The notes under the pieces: model-generated
What the model was told of the DNA's origin: nothing
Database searches by the model: none
Seen by the model: the letters and a program-made list of their open reading frames with translations, nothing else
Shown: positions 42,206 through 51,304 of the stretch, in pieces
How the letters are laid out: every line of letters begins with the position of its first letter
How positions within the stretch are numbered: the stretch's first letter is position 1
Made by a program: the position numbers and the translations under genes
From: Laceyella tengchongensis
Lineage (GTDB): Bacteria > Bacillota > Bacilli > Thermoactinomycetales > Thermoactinomycetaceae
DNA length: 64,000 nt
Assembly (NCBI RefSeq): GCF_900182735.1
Contig: NZ_FXTU01000002.1
Coordinates: 434,001-498,000 of the forward strand
Direction: 5' to 3'

Positions 42206-42763
42206 ATGGTTAAACGCATCAAGCGCAATGCTTACACCCTGATGATGACTGCTCTCGGGCTTTTGCTGGTGGGTGGAATATACTTTTCCTTCGTCGCTCC
42301 AAAAGAGGTGGAAGTCGGCGTCTCCTTGGACAAGCAATACAGTAGCGTGGATGAAATGAAACAAGAAGCCCAATTGATTGTCGAAGGTACGGCATCGACC
42401 AAGCAGCAAGGCATCCGCTATCAAAACATGCTTTTCACAGTAACGGACTTTCACATCAACAAGACAATTAAAGGCCATGCAGACAAAAAAACGATTCGCA
42501 TATTGGAAACGGGCGGGTTCGACGGTAAAAACTACTTAACCGTTGAAGGAAATAAGATTATGGATAAGAACCAATCTTATGTCCTGTTCTTGCAAAAATA
42601 TCAAGGCTCCGTCACCAACCAAGATGCTTATGTGATCATCGGCGCATACCAAGGGAAATTCGCCGTCGATGGCAACAACATCTCACCTGCCCTTAAAGTC
42701 GCCCCCGCTATCGCAAAGCTGGAAACAAAGCAAGCACTGATCAAAGACATCCAAGACCAATAA
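42206..42763 (+). CDS. membrane-anchored extracellular protein, possible partner of the protease
   Basis: A 185-residue protein with an N-terminal anchor (AYTLMMTALGLLLVGGIYFS) and an external domain rich in alternating strands: LIVEGTASTKQQG, FTVTDFHINKTIKG, YVLFLQKYQG and YVIIGAYQGKFAVDG. That pattern resembles OB-like or cystatin-like modules. It follows the protease by 53 bases without a terminator, so it is likely co-transcribed, and it could chaperone or inhibit the protease. AAAGGAGGAA precedes the ATG. Confidence 0.6.
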   Translation: MVKRIKRNAYTLMMTALGLLLVGGIYFSFVAPKEVEVGVSLDKQYSSVDEMKQEAQLIVEGTASTKQQGIRYQNMLFTVTDFHINKTIKGHADKKTIRILETGGFDGKNYLTVEGNKIMDKNQSYVLFLQKYQGSVTNQDAYVIIGAYQGKFAVDGNNISPALKVAPAIAKLETKQALIKDIQDQ

Positions 42764-42765
42764 AA

Positions 42766-42798
42766 AGAAAGGTGCCGATCTCATTCGGCACCTTTTTA
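42766..42798. terminator. bidirectional terminator between protease unit and mltG
   Basis: AAAGGTGCCGA and TCGGCACCTTT form an 11-bp stem flanked by A and T runs between converging genes. Confidence 0.85.
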
Positions 42799-42821
42799 CT
42801 AGCATGCAGCGGTTCATGCGC

Positions 42822-43892
42822 CTATTGGCTGTTCGCCTGGGCGCTTTTGCGGTTGCGCTCCCGCTTCTGGAGATTGGCCCGATGGCCTTGATCCGTCTCT
42901 GCAAAATAATGCAGGTTGGAACCATCGTCTCTGGTCACATAAAACAAATACCGATGTTTCTGCGGATGCAATGCCGCTTCCAATTCCACCTTGGTCGGTG
43001 TGGAAATCGGACCTGGCGGCAATCCTGTGATCGCATACGTACTGTAGGGATGTTTTTCATAATACATCCGTTCCAGCACCGTCTTGATTTTTTGCCCTTT
43101 CATCCGGTACATAAACACGATGGTCGCATCCACTTGCAATTTTTTGTTCTTATTCAACCGGTTGTAAATCACACCAGCGATAATCGGCTTTTCACTCGCC
43201 ACTTGGCCTTCGCGCTGAATGAGGGAAGCGACCGTCACCAATTGGTCCAATGTCATCTTTTTGCCGGAAAGCGGAGACTTTTCCCTCAATTCCCTCTCGA
43301 TATCTAATTTAACCAATTGCTCGTTGAAGCGCTCTAACATCGCATTAACGATATTTTCCGGTTTTTCCTTTTTGGGAAAATAATACGTATCCGGATACAG
43401 ATACCCCTCCAGCTTGTAAGGGCGCTGCGGATGCTTAGGAATCGATTTTTCAAAGGCGAACTTGGGCGGCTTATCGTTTAACGCTTTGAGAAAGCCTTTT
43501 CCATCCAATCCATTTTTCGTTAAGCGATCCGCAATGTCATAAGCAGTAAAACCGGGGATAACATCTATGCGAACAGTATTTTCCTTCCCTTCAGCAAACC
43601 GGGTCAGCATTTGATCCAGTGTTTCTCCTGGGGCGATTTCATAGTTGCCCGCGCGCAGATTGGTTTTGTTTTTCCATATAACATAATATCGAAAAAAAGT
43701 TGATTTTCGAATCAAGCCTTTTTCTTCCAAAATCCGGCCAATGCCCTCCAAGGAGGTTTGCGGCGGAATTTTCAATTGCACCGGTTCTGCCCGCTTGGGC
43801 GATCCCAATGTGAAATCCACATAGAGCAAGCCCAATCCAGCCCATCCCGCTAAGAGCACCAAGGTAAAGAAAATACGTAAAAACCATTTCAT
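42822..43892 (-). CDS. mltG: endolytic murein transglycosylase MltG, paralogue A
   Basis: A 356-residue protein with one N-terminal membrane anchor (WFLRIFFTLVLLAGWAGLGL), a LysM-like subdomain and the YceG catalytic domain. ASLIQREGQ holds the catalytic Glu and AGVIYNRL, YSTYAITGLPPGPIS the substrate groove. It cleaves nascent glycan strands and sets their length. AGGAG lies 9 bases before the ATG. The second paralogue lies just upstream, but a terminator separates them. Confidence 0.9.
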   Translation of the reverse strand: MKWFLRIFFTLVLLAGWAGLGLLYVDFTLGSPKRAEPVQLKIPPQTSLEGIGRILEEKGLIRKSTFFRYYVIWKNKTNLRAGNYEIAPGETLDQMLTRFAEGKENTVRIDVIPGFTAYDIADRLTKNGLDGKGFLKALNDKPPKFAFEKSIPKHPQRPYKLEGYLYPDTYYFPKKEKPENIVNAMLERFNEQLVKLDIERELREKSPLSGKKMTLDQLVTVASLIQREGQVASEKPIIAGVIYNRLNKNKKLQVDATIVFMYRMKGQKIKTVLERMYYEKHPYSTYAITGLPPGPISTPTKVELEAALHPQKHRYLFYVTRDDGSNLHYFAETDQGHRANLQKRERNRKSAQANSQ

Positions 43893-44045
43893 TATCTAGT
43901 ACTCCTTTTATTAATATAGGTCAATCGTCTTTGCGAAACTTTATTTCATATTAACATAACTGACCCCACATCCACACAAAGAAAAGTCATCCAATGAACT
44001 TGAATCCTTGATATCCTTCCTCATCTCGACCATTCGCTCCAAAGT

Positions 44046-44077
44046 AAAAATCACCTTCCGAGGGAGAAGGTGATTTT
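44046..44077 (-). terminator. terminator of the second mltG paralogue
   Basis: AAAATCACCTTC and GAAGGTGATTTT form a 12-bp stem just after the stop at 44089, ending that unit before paralogue A. Confidence 0.85.
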
Positions 44078-44088
44078 TGTCTGGCCAT

Positions 44089-45165
44089 TCACTCTCCATT
44101 TGTCGGAATAGCTTGGCCTTTTTCCCTATTTCTTTTGCTGATGGCGTTATACTGTTGATGCTGTTGAAAGTTCGTAGCGAAGAAGTGGCGTTTCGTACCA
44201 TCTTCCCTTGTCACATAGTACAGGAATTTATGTTTCTCCGGGTTTACAGCTGCCGCCAACGCCTCCATTGTGATATTGGAGATCGGTCCGGGGGGCAAGC
44301 CATAATTGATGTACGTGTTATATGGATGATTGACGCCTTTGTACATCTTTTGATACACCCGGGTAACTTTTTTCCCCTGCTCCCTGTACATGAAAACAAT
44401 CGATGCATCCACTTGCAACGGCATTCGAATATCCAACCGGTTATAAATAACGCCGGCGATGCGTGGCAATTCTTGTTTGTCTTGCCCCTCGCGCTGAATG
44501 AGCGATGCCACGGTGACCACCTTATCAAGCGTCATGTTCTTGAGGCGCGGATTGCTTTGCAGTTTCTGTTCGAGATTGAGTTTCTCATAATGGGCATTAA
44601 ATTGCCCCAGCATCGTGTTGATGATCTCTTCGGGTTTTTCACTTGGCTTAAAATAATATGTATCTGGATATAAATAACCTTCCAGCTTATATTTGCGATC
44701 CGGGCTTTTGGCGATTTTATGTTCAAACGCATACCTAGGTTTTTTATTATTTAACGCTTCCAAAAACGCCTTTTTGTCAAAGCCTTTAGCTTCCAATCGA
44801 TCAGCGATCTCATATACCGTCCAGCCTGGAGGAACGACGATTTTGACTTTGTTTTCTTTTCCTTCGGCAATCTTTACTAATATTTGGTCCAATGTTTCAT
44901 TCGGCAGGATTTCAAATGTCCCCGCACGCAAATTGGTCTGATTCTTCCATTTCGCATAATAACGGAAAAAAGTTGACTCTCGCAACAATCGCTTCTGTTC
45001 AAGAATCTCCCCAATCTCTTGCAAGGTGGACTCGCTTGGGATTTCAACTTCCACTGGTTTGGTTCGTTTTGGTGATCCCAGCGTAAAATCAACATAGAAG
45101 TAACCTAATACCCCCCACCCGGCAAGGAGAACAAAGGTAAAGAAGATACGCCAAAACCATGTCAT
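44089..45165 (-). CDS. endolytic murein transglycosylase MltG, paralogue B
   Basis: A 358-residue MltG-family protein with the same layout as paralogue A: anchor WFWRIFFTFVLLAGWGVLGY, ASLIQREGQ catalytic segment and YNTYINYGLPPGPIS. The two differ throughout, so this is an old duplication or different clades. The ATG at 45165 has AAGGGG upstream; the frame extends further but without support. Position behind ruvX and the DUF1292 genes matches the B. subtilis yrrL locus, so this copy may be the orthologue. Confidence 0.88.
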   Translation of the reverse strand: MTWFWRIFFTFVLLAGWGVLGYFYVDFTLGSPKRTKPVEVEIPSESTLQEIGEILEQKRLLRESTFFRYYAKWKNQTNLRAGTFEILPNETLDQILVKIAEGKENKVKIVVPPGWTVYEIADRLEAKGFDKKAFLEALNNKKPRYAFEHKIAKSPDRKYKLEGYLYPDTYYFKPSEKPEEIINTMLGQFNAHYEKLNLEQKLQSNPRLKNMTLDKVVTVASLIQREGQDKQELPRIAGVIYNRLDIRMPLQVDASIVFMYREQGKKVTRVYQKMYKGVNHPYNTYINYGLPPGPISNITMEALAAAVNPEKHKFLYYVTREDGTKRHFFATNFQQHQQYNAISKRNREKGQAIPTNGE

Positions 45166-45249
45166 ATGTCTTTGTACCCCTTCTACTTCAGTGAAAATAG
45201 GATCTTCTTTTGTCAAAAAACTCTTTTATAGGGTATCACACATGGCATA

Positions 45250-45278
45250 AAAAAAAACGGGGAAATTTCCCCGTTTTT
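45250..45278 (-). terminator. terminator of the alaS-to-DUF1292 operon
   Basis: AAAACGGGGAAA and TTTCCCCGTTTT are a perfect palindromic stem overlapping the last codon, followed on the minus strand by a long T run. Confidence 0.85.
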
Positions 45279-45549
45279 ACTGAAATTCATGAAAATATAA
45301 CATTTCATCTACAGCTTCGGCAATATTCTCCCATTCATTGTCATCTTCTATCTCTTCCAACCTTCCTTGGTTGACACGGAAAAGATAAGCGTCATCCGCA
45401 GGGTCGCCCTCTTTGCGCAACAGGGCGTAATGTTGCCCCCCCACGTCCACTTCACTCACCAAATGATATGGGGTTTCTTGATGAATCATCGGCCTATCGG
45501 CCAATTGTTGCCGCAAGATCTGCACCTCGCGCGCTCCCAGTCCATCCAT
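45277..45549 (-). CDS. short DUF1292-like acidic protein
   Basis: A 90-residue acidic protein. YHLVSEVDVGGQHYALLRKE, DAYLFRVNQGRLEEIEDDNE and WENIAEAVDEMLYF follow the strand pattern of the DUF1292/YrzB protein encoded immediately upstream, so it may be a diverged tandem copy. It is the last gene of the ireB-ruvX-yrzB run, 16 bases after yrzB. The function is unknown. Confidence 0.7.
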   Translation of the reverse strand: MDGLGAREVQILRQQLADRPMIHQETPYHLVSEVDVGGQHYALLRKEGDPADDAYLFRVNQGRLEEIEDDNEWENIAEAVDEMLYFHEFQ

Positions 45550-45565
45550 CGTGCCAAAACCTCAC

Positions 45566-45883
45566 TTACTGATGTTCTTCGTCTTCTAGTTCGATGCCAG
45601 AAAATAGGGTGTTAAACATTTCCTCAACCAGATCCCATTCCTGCTCGTTGTCTTCTTCAATCATCTCCAGCGTAATATCGTCGCCCTCTTCGGTGTAACG
45701 GAAAGCAAGCACTTCCACGCCTTCTTCGTCTTCGTTGTTCCGTTCGTTTTCCAACTCATCCGCCGGCGCGACGAACATGTATTTTTTGCCCGTTTCATCA
45801 CTTTCAAATGTATACAGGATCTCAAATTTTTCTTCAGTGCCGTCTTCGTTGGGAATCATAAGAAATTCTTGTTGTTCTGCCAT
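45566..45883 (-). CDS. yrzB: DUF1292 protein YrzB
   Basis: A 105-residue very acidic protein. LMIPNEDGTEEKFEILYTFE, DETGKKYMFVAPADE and EGVEVLAFRYTEEGDDITLE are the DUF1292 core. AGGAGGATTTAAAC precedes the ATG. It directly follows ruvX, exactly as in B. subtilis. The molecular role is not established. Confidence 0.88.
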   Translation of the reverse strand: MAEQQEFLMIPNEDGTEEKFEILYTFESDETGKKYMFVAPADELENERNNEDEEGVEVLAFRYTEEGDDITLEMIEEDNEQEWDLVEEMFNTLFSGIELEDEEHQ

Positions 45884-45885
45884 GT

Positions 45886-46338
45886 TTAAATCCTCCTGTT
45901 TGCATCAATATATCCTTGCAAAATCCAAGTAGCTGCCAATTGGTCAACCACTTGTTTTCGTTTCTTCCGGGACATGTCTGCGTCAATCAGCGTTCGCTCC
46001 GCCGCGGCGGTGGATAAGCGCTCATCCCACATGTGGACGGGCAGGGAATAACGGGCACGGATTTGCTCGGCCAACGCTTGGCACGCTTCCCCGCGCGAAC
46101 CGAGTGTCCCATTCATATTGCGGGGCAGGCCGACCACGATCTCTTTGACGCGGTATTCCTGAACCAAGCGATCCAATGCCTGCCACCAATCACCCGCTTT
46201 GCGGTCGATCACGGTGACTCCCTGAGCCGTCCAACCCAAGGAATCACTCACCGCGACACCGATTCTCCGCTCCCCCACATCCAAGCCGAGGATGCGAGGT
46301 GCATCTATATCCAATGAAGAGAACTCCTCAAACCCCAT
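45886..46338 (-). CDS. ruvX: Holliday junction resolvase-like protein RuvX (YqgF/YrrK)
   Basis: A 150-residue RNase H-fold nuclease. RILGLDVGERRIGVAVSDSL supplies the first acidic residue, VVGLPRNMNGTLG the loop and VHMWDERLSTAAAE with DQLAATWILQGYID the other acidic ligands. The family acts in 16S rRNA 5' maturation and possibly Holliday junction cutting. It overlaps nothing but sits 2 bases from yrzB and 18 from ireB, so the genes are co-transcribed. Confidence 0.9.
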   Translation of the reverse strand: MGFEEFSSLDIDAPRILGLDVGERRIGVAVSDSLGWTAQGVTVIDRKAGDWWQALDRLVQEYRVKEIVVGLPRNMNGTLGSRGEACQALAEQIRARYSLPVHMWDERLSTAAAERTLIDADMSRKKRKQVVDQLAATWILQGYIDANRRI

Positions 46339-46356
46339 ATGTTGGTTTCCTCACTA

Positions 46357-46608
46357 TTATTGACTGTTCTGTTCGATGTAGAATTTGACCAATTCCTCGA
46401 TGATTTCATCGCGTTCAAGCCGGCGGATCAATGTCCGGGCGTTCTTGTGGCGGGGAATGTATGCTGGGTCTCCAGAAATGAGATAGCCAACGATTTGGTT
46501 GACCGGGTTGTACCCTTTTTCCTGTAGCGCCCCATACACTTGAAACAAGACATCCTTAGGGTCAAGGTCTTGATCACCCCGAAAATTAAACTTCATTGTT
46601 TCATCCAT
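46357..46608 (-). CDS. ireB: IreB family regulatory phosphoprotein (DUF965)
   Basis: An 83-residue protein. FNFRGDQDLDPKDVLFQVYG, ALQEKGYNPVNQIVGYLISG and DPAYIPRHKNARTLIRRLER match the IreB family. In enterococci it is a small dimer phosphorylated by the IreK Ser/Thr kinase. A candidate kinase lies in this window at 15857-17350. The ATG at 46608 is chosen by family length; a longer frame exists upstream. The two N-terminal threonines phosphorylated in relatives are not obvious; only METMKF-like text with one Thr is present. Confidence 0.88.
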   Translation of the reverse strand: MDETMKFNFRGDQDLDPKDVLFQVYGALQEKGYNPVNQIVGYLISGDPAYIPRHKNARTLIRRLERDEIIEELVKFYIEQNSQ

Positions 46609-46686
46609 GGATGATTTCACACCTCTCTGTTTGGATGACCAGCGTTTACTTTCTTCTCCCTTGCCCGGACATTCTCCTGTCAAATT

Positions 46687-49311
46687 CTATATTTGCGCTT
46701 CGACGAATTCATCGACCCGATTCAGCGCATCTGGCAACCGCTCAGGCTGTTTGCCTCCCGCTTGCGCCATGTCGGGGCGGCCACCACCGCCACCACCGCA
46801 AAGGGTGGCCACTTCTTTTACCAATTTGCCTGCGTGTAAGCCAGCTTTCACATAATCTTGCGATACGGAAGCGACAATCTGCACTTTGCCATCGGCATTG
46901 GAACCGAGTACAATGACGCCCTGCCCCATCTTTTGGCGCAGATCGTCCACCATCGAACGCAATTGATCCATGCTGTTGGCATCAACTTGCGCCCACAGCA
47001 CCGGCACGCCCTTCACTTCATGCACCCGGTTGATCAGTTCGCCGGCTGCCGCTTGGTTGAGTTTCGCTTGGAGCGACTCGTTTTCCCGTGCCAATTCTTT
47101 ATTCCGTTCTTGCAATTGCTCAATGCGTTCCGCCACATCAGCCGGCTTGGTTTTGAGCAAGGCTGCCGCTTTGCCCAACAGCGCCATCTGTTCTTCCAAA
47201 TAAGCGTAAGCCCGGCGGCCCGTCACCGCTTCAATGCGTCGTGTGCCTGAACCGATGCCACTTTCGCTCAGAATTTTGAATAGACCGATCTCCCCTGTGC
47301 TTTCAACGTGGGTGCCTCCGCAGAGCTCTAAGCTGTAGTCGCCGACTTGAACCACGCGCACAACATCACCGTATTTCTCGCCAAACAAGGCCATTGCACC
47401 CATCGCTTTCGCTTCGGACAGAGATTTTTGCATGATGTTAACCTTAGTATTCACCCAAATTTGTTCGTTTACACGTCGTTCCACCTCACGAACCTCGTCA
47501 TCCGTCATCGCACCGATATGCGAGAAGTCGAAGCGAAGTCGATCCGGCGCCACCAAGGAACCAGCTTGGTTCACATGCTCACCCAGTACTTCTTTGAGCG
47601 CTTTGTGCAACAGATGCGTAGCGGTGTGGTTTCTGACGATGTCCTGGCGCAAGGTTTCATCGATAGCAGCGCGAACCTCGTCCCCTTGCCGAACCGTTCC
47701 TTCCTCGGCTACAACGGAGTGCACATGTTCGCCACGCGGACCTTTTTTCACTTCTTCAACCCGAAGCTTGCCGCCAGCGGACGCAATCCAGCCCGTATCG
47801 GCTACTTGGCCACCACTTTCTGCGTAGAAGGGAGTCTCATCTAAGATGATGAGTCCTTTTTGGCCCGCTTGGATCGACTCGGCCAGCTGATCGTCGATGA
47901 TGATCGCACTCACTCGGGTTTGCCGCACACGTTCGGTGTAACCAACAAATTGCGAAGCGACTTCAAGCTCACTCAAAGCGCCCCCTTGCACTTGCATGCT
48001 GTCTACTTCTTGGCGAGCAGCACGGGCACGCTCCCGTTGCGATTCCATTTCCCGGTCAAAGCCAGCGCGATCCACTTCCAACCCATGCTCCCTCGCGAAA
48101 TCTTCGGTCAGGTCGACGGGGAACCCATAGGTATCATACAGTTTGAACGCGTCAACTCCGCCAATCACGGTGCGCCCTTCTCGTTTCGCCTCGGCCACTA
48201 TGTTTTCCAAGATATGCAGACCTTCACTCAAGGTTTCCAAGAAGCGCTCTTCTTCGCTTTTGATAACCCGTTCGATGAATGCTTTCTTCTCACTTGGCTC
48301 TGGATAGTAGTCACGCATGATTTCCGCCACCACCGGAGTCAGCTCGTGCAGGAATGGGCGTTCCATGCCAAGCTTCCGTCCGTATCTGACAGCGCGGCGC
48401 AACAAGCGGCGCAGGACATACCCACGACCTTCGTTAGACGGCAAAACGCCATCGCCCACGGCAAACACAATGGTGCGAATATGGTCGGCGATCACCTTCA
48501 ACGCGATGTCGGTCTCTTCGTTCTGCTGGTAAGTCGCTCCGGTGATGCGACAGGTTTCTTCGATGATCGGCAGGAACAGATCAGTGTCATAGTTGGTCGG
48601 CACATCTTGCATAACTGAAGCCATCCGTTCCAATCCCATCCCCGTATCGATGTTCTTTTTCGGCAGGGGGGTGTACGTGCCATCTGGGTTGTGGTTGTAC
48701 TGAGAAAACACCAAGTTCCAGATTTCCAGATAGCGTTCATTTTCACCGCCGGGATACATCTCGGGATCGTTGGGATCGCCGATGTGCGCGCCGCGATCAT
48801 AAAAGATCTCCGTATTGGGTCCGCTCGGCCCTTCGCCAATATCCCAGAAGTTGCCTTCCAGCTTGACAATGCGCTCTTTGGGAATGCCGATCTTCTCATG
48901 CCAATAACGGTACGCTTCCTCATCTTCCGGATGGACAGTCACCGATAGGCGGTCGGGGTCCAGACCCATCCATTCGGGCGAGGTTAGGAATTCCCAAGCC
49001 CAGGTGATCGCTTCTTCTTTGAAGTAATCCCCGATGGAGAAGTTGCCCAACATCTCAAAAAATGTATGGTGGCGTGCGGTGTAGCCCACATTTTCTATGT
49101 CGTTGGTACGAATGGATTTCTGTGAATTGACAATGCGCGGATTTTCAGGTGTGACCCGGCCATCGAAATACTTTTTAAGTGTTGCCACTCCGCTGTTGAT
49201 CCACAGCAAGGTGGGATCATCGACCGGAACCAACGACGCACTCGGTTCGATAGCGTGCCCTTTTTGTTTGAAAAACTCCAGGTATTTGCGACGAATCTCA
49301 CTTGCTTTCAT
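46687..49311 (-). CDS. alaS: alanyl-tRNA synthetase
   Basis: An 874-residue class II synthetase of normal length. The catalytic domain opens RKYLEFFKQKGHAIEPSASL. The editing domain has TATHLLHKAL (zinc histidines) and LCGGTHVESTGEIG (Cys and His ligands), and the C-Ala domain ends with the glycine-rich GGGGGGRPDMAQAGGK segment. It charges tRNA-Ala and clears mis-charged Ser/Gly. A T-box leader upstream controls it by tRNA-Ala charging. It heads the ireB-ruvX-yrzB run. Confidence 0.97.
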   Translation of the reverse strand: MKASEIRRKYLEFFKQKGHAIEPSASLVPVDDPTLLWINSGVATLKKYFDGRVTPENPRIVNSQKSIRTNDIENVGYTARHHTFFEMLGNFSIGDYFKEEAITWAWEFLTSPEWMGLDPDRLSVTVHPEDEEAYRYWHEKIGIPKERIVKLEGNFWDIGEGPSGPNTEIFYDRGAHIGDPNDPEMYPGGENERYLEIWNLVFSQYNHNPDGTYTPLPKKNIDTGMGLERMASVMQDVPTNYDTDLFLPIIEETCRITGATYQQNEETDIALKVIADHIRTIVFAVGDGVLPSNEGRGYVLRRLLRRAVRYGRKLGMERPFLHELTPVVAEIMRDYYPEPSEKKAFIERVIKSEEERFLETLSEGLHILENIVAEAKREGRTVIGGVDAFKLYDTYGFPVDLTEDFAREHGLEVDRAGFDREMESQRERARAARQEVDSMQVQGGALSELEVASQFVGYTERVRQTRVSAIIIDDQLAESIQAGQKGLIILDETPFYAESGGQVADTGWIASAGGKLRVEEVKKGPRGEHVHSVVAEEGTVRQGDEVRAAIDETLRQDIVRNHTATHLLHKALKEVLGEHVNQAGSLVAPDRLRFDFSHIGAMTDDEVREVERRVNEQIWVNTKVNIMQKSLSEAKAMGAMALFGEKYGDVVRVVQVGDYSLELCGGTHVESTGEIGLFKILSESGIGSGTRRIEAVTGRRAYAYLEEQMALLGKAAALLKTKPADVAERIEQLQERNKELARENESLQAKLNQAAAGELINRVHEVKGVPVLWAQVDANSMDQLRSMVDDLRQKMGQGVIVLGSNADGKVQIVASVSQDYVKAGLHAGKLVKEVATLCGGGGGGRPDMAQAGGKQPERLPDALNRVDEFVEAQI

Positions 49312-49338
49312 GTGTGTATGCCTCCTTTTCTTTGCAAA

Positions 49339-49625
49339 GAAAAAACCTTTCCATCCCCTGTCAGTAAGGGACGGAAAGGTTTCCGCGGTACCACCCTATT
49401 TACCGCATCTATGCAAGCGGCCAACAGCCGACTATGTAACACGGTCACTTCATTTGGATAACGGCATGGTCGATGCCGGCAGGGATTAGCTGCATTCCGA
49501 AACTGGCCGCGAACCAACCTGAACCGGAAAAGCCTTTCAGCCAAGGGCTTTTCTCTCTGACGGGGGATAGGATCGCTCGGTTTCATCACCATCTTGTTCG
49601 CTTTTGCATTGTCTTTACCCATTAT
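49339..49625 (-). promoter_or_regulatory. T-box riboswitch leader of alaS
   Basis: The minus strand contains the T-box sequence AGGGTGGTACCGCGG (49397-49383), followed by the terminator AACCTTTCC...GGAAAGGTT (49381-49344) with T run TTTTTTC. Stem I lies at about 49530-49620. Uncharged tRNA pairing is expected to disrupt the terminator. I could not fix the specifier codon by eye. Confidence 0.9.
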
Positions 49626-49645
49626 ACAAGCTTGCATGGAAAGTT

Positions 49646-50719
49646 TCAAACCCTAACTTTCGTCAAATGATCCACGATGTGTTCCAACATCACTTTGCCC
49701 ATGGCAAAAACGGGTACGGCCAGAATCAATCCCCACACTCCACCCAATTCTCCACCCACCAACAGCGCGAAAATGATGGCGAGCGGATGAAGGTGAAGAC
49801 TGCGGCCCACGATCTGCGGCGAAATCACATTTCCCTCTAGCACCTGCACCCCCAAGTTGACCAGCACCACCCCCACGAGCATGCGCGGTGAATGGAACAA
49901 AGCGACGAATAAAGCGGGAATCGCTCCAAAAATCGGCCCCAGATACGGAATGATGTTAAATACGGCCACCATCGCCGCCAACAACAGCGCATACGGCACT
50001 CCCACGATCAGGTATCCGATATACGCCAATACCCCGATCACCATGCACACGAGAAACTGTCCTCGCACATAGTTTCCCAACGCTTGATCCATGTCCCTTA
50101 TCAGCCGAACCAATTCGCGGCGCCGCTGTTTGGGAAACAGCGAAAAAAAGGAGCGTTCGATGGAGTGAATATCTTTTAGCATGTAGAAAGCTAAGAAAGG
50201 AGTGATGAATAACAAAAACAGTTGGTTTATTGTGGTCCCCAAACCGCTCATCATCTTCTCAACATGTTCTGTCAATTTCGTTTCCAACCGACCCAGCGAA
50301 TTTTCGATTCCCTGCTTAACCCCATAAGGAAGCAATTCACTACTGTGATCATTGTATTCTTTCATCATCTGTTGGAACTTTTGGCTCCACTGCGGTAAAT
50401 GCTCCGACAGTTCCTGTATTTGCTCTTCGAGGATCGGCACGGTCTTCATCGTGAGGATCACCAACGATGCGATGAACAGCGTGTAAATCAACAAAACGGA
50501 CAATGAGCGGGACAAGCCTTTGTGGCTCAATAAATTGACGATCGGATGGAGGAGGTAAGAGATGACCATCGCAATAAAGAAGGGCCCCAACACGGCACGC
50601 AAAAACTGAAACACCACTTGCAGCCACGGGTTGATCTGATACAGCATGAACAATATCCCCAGCAGCACCAGTATCAGCAAGGAAACTTGTAGCGCTTTAC
50701 TGAGGTTCCACCTTTCCAA
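49646..50719 (-). CDS. yrrI: AI-2E family transporter (YrrI-like permease)
   Basis: A ~357-residue membrane protein with 7-8 hydrophobic segments. PFFIAMVISYLLHPIVNLLS, then YVRGQFLVCMVIGVLAYIGY and AVFNIIPYLGPIFGAIPALF belong to the AI-2E exporter/UPF0118 family; substrates differ among members. A TTG at 50719 with GGAGGGGGAG upstream is preferred over the TTG at 50734. Position next to alaS matches B. subtilis yrrI. Confidence 0.85.
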   Translation of the reverse strand: MERWNLSKALQVSLLILVLLGILFMLYQINPWLQVVFQFLRAVLGPFFIAMVISYLLHPIVNLLSHKGLSRSLSVLLIYTLFIASLVILTMKTVPILEEQIQELSEHLPQWSQKFQQMMKEYNDHSSELLPYGVKQGIENSLGRLETKLTEHVEKMMSGLGTTINQLFLLFITPFLAFYMLKDIHSIERSFFSLFPKQRRRELVRLIRDMDQALGNYVRGQFLVCMVIGVLAYIGYLIVGVPYALLLAAMVAVFNIIPYLGPIFGAIPALFVALFHSPRMLVGVVLVNLGVQVLEGNVISPQIVGRSLHLHPLAIIFALLVGGELGGVWGLILAVPVFAMGKVMLEHIVDHLTKVRV

Positions 50720-50824
50720 CAGCTCCCCCTCCAATCGGACAAGACTTGCTACCCTTAAGATACGAGAAAAAAAGAGAGTTTATGATCGCATCTCCGATAT
50801 GTCCGCCATTTCACTCACAAACGG

Positions 50825-50855
50825 AAAAAACCTGGGCCGCGCCATACGGCCCAGG
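50825..50855 (-). terminator. terminator of the 60-residue protein gene
   Basis: CCTGGGCCG and CGGCCCAGG form a 9-bp stem followed by TTTTTT on the minus strand. Confidence 0.9.
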
Positions 50856-50865
50856 GGTGCGGTGT

Positions 50866-51048
50866 TTACCTAGCCAGCGGGAGATTTCTCATCATCCGTT
50901 TCATCATGCGGTTCCCATTGATTTGCTTCAACATGGGATACACATAACGGAACCATTTGTTTTTCCGCCGTCTCGCATTCATCAAAGCGTTGGCTCCGAT
51001 CGCCAGCAAGCTGCCCAGCATTAGGGTGATCACCATCGGGCGATTCAT
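50866..51048 (-). CDS. small membrane protein
   Basis: A 60-residue protein with one hydrophobic segment (VITLMLGSLLAIGANALM) and a basic C-terminus (MNARRRKNKWFRYVYPMLKQ, RMMKRMMRNLPLAR). AAAGGAGGGAACCAC precedes the ATG at 51048. It resembles the short YrzR/DUF3918-type proteins near alaS in bacilli. The function is unknown. Confidence 0.65.
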   Translation of the reverse strand: MNRPMVITLMLGSLLAIGANALMNARRRKNKWFRYVYPMLKQINGNRMMKRMMRNLPLAR

Positions 51049-51083
51049 GTGGTTCCCTCCTTTTGGCACGGTTGAAAGATGAG

Positions 51084-51284
51084 TTAATCCAAATAAACCG
51101 TTCGGCTATCCTCTTCAAAAAACAGGTCGTTGAGGGACGTCAAACTTCCGTCTTCCTCCACTTGGTAGATGGAGGAAATCCCTTTATCATCTGTTGTCAT
51201 CTCTACAAAACATTGCCAGCAATAGAACTGGTTGGTTCCCACTTTTCCCAGGTCGTGCGAATTGCAGTTGGGGCAGCGAAGCAT
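51084..51284 (-). CDS. small zinc-ribbon protein
   Basis: A 66-residue protein with CPNCNSHDLG (residues 4-7) and FYCWQCFVEM (22-25), a zinc-binding ribbon, then an acidic tail. AAGGGAAGAAGT precedes the ATG. It lies in the recD2-yrrD side of the alaS cluster. No specific role is recognised. Confidence 0.7.
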   Translation of the reverse strand: MLRCPNCNSHDLGKVGTNQFYCWQCFVEMTTDDKGISSIYQVEEDGSLTSLNDLFFEEDSRTVYLD

Positions 51285-51304
51285 ACTTCTTCCCTTCCTT
51301 CAAG

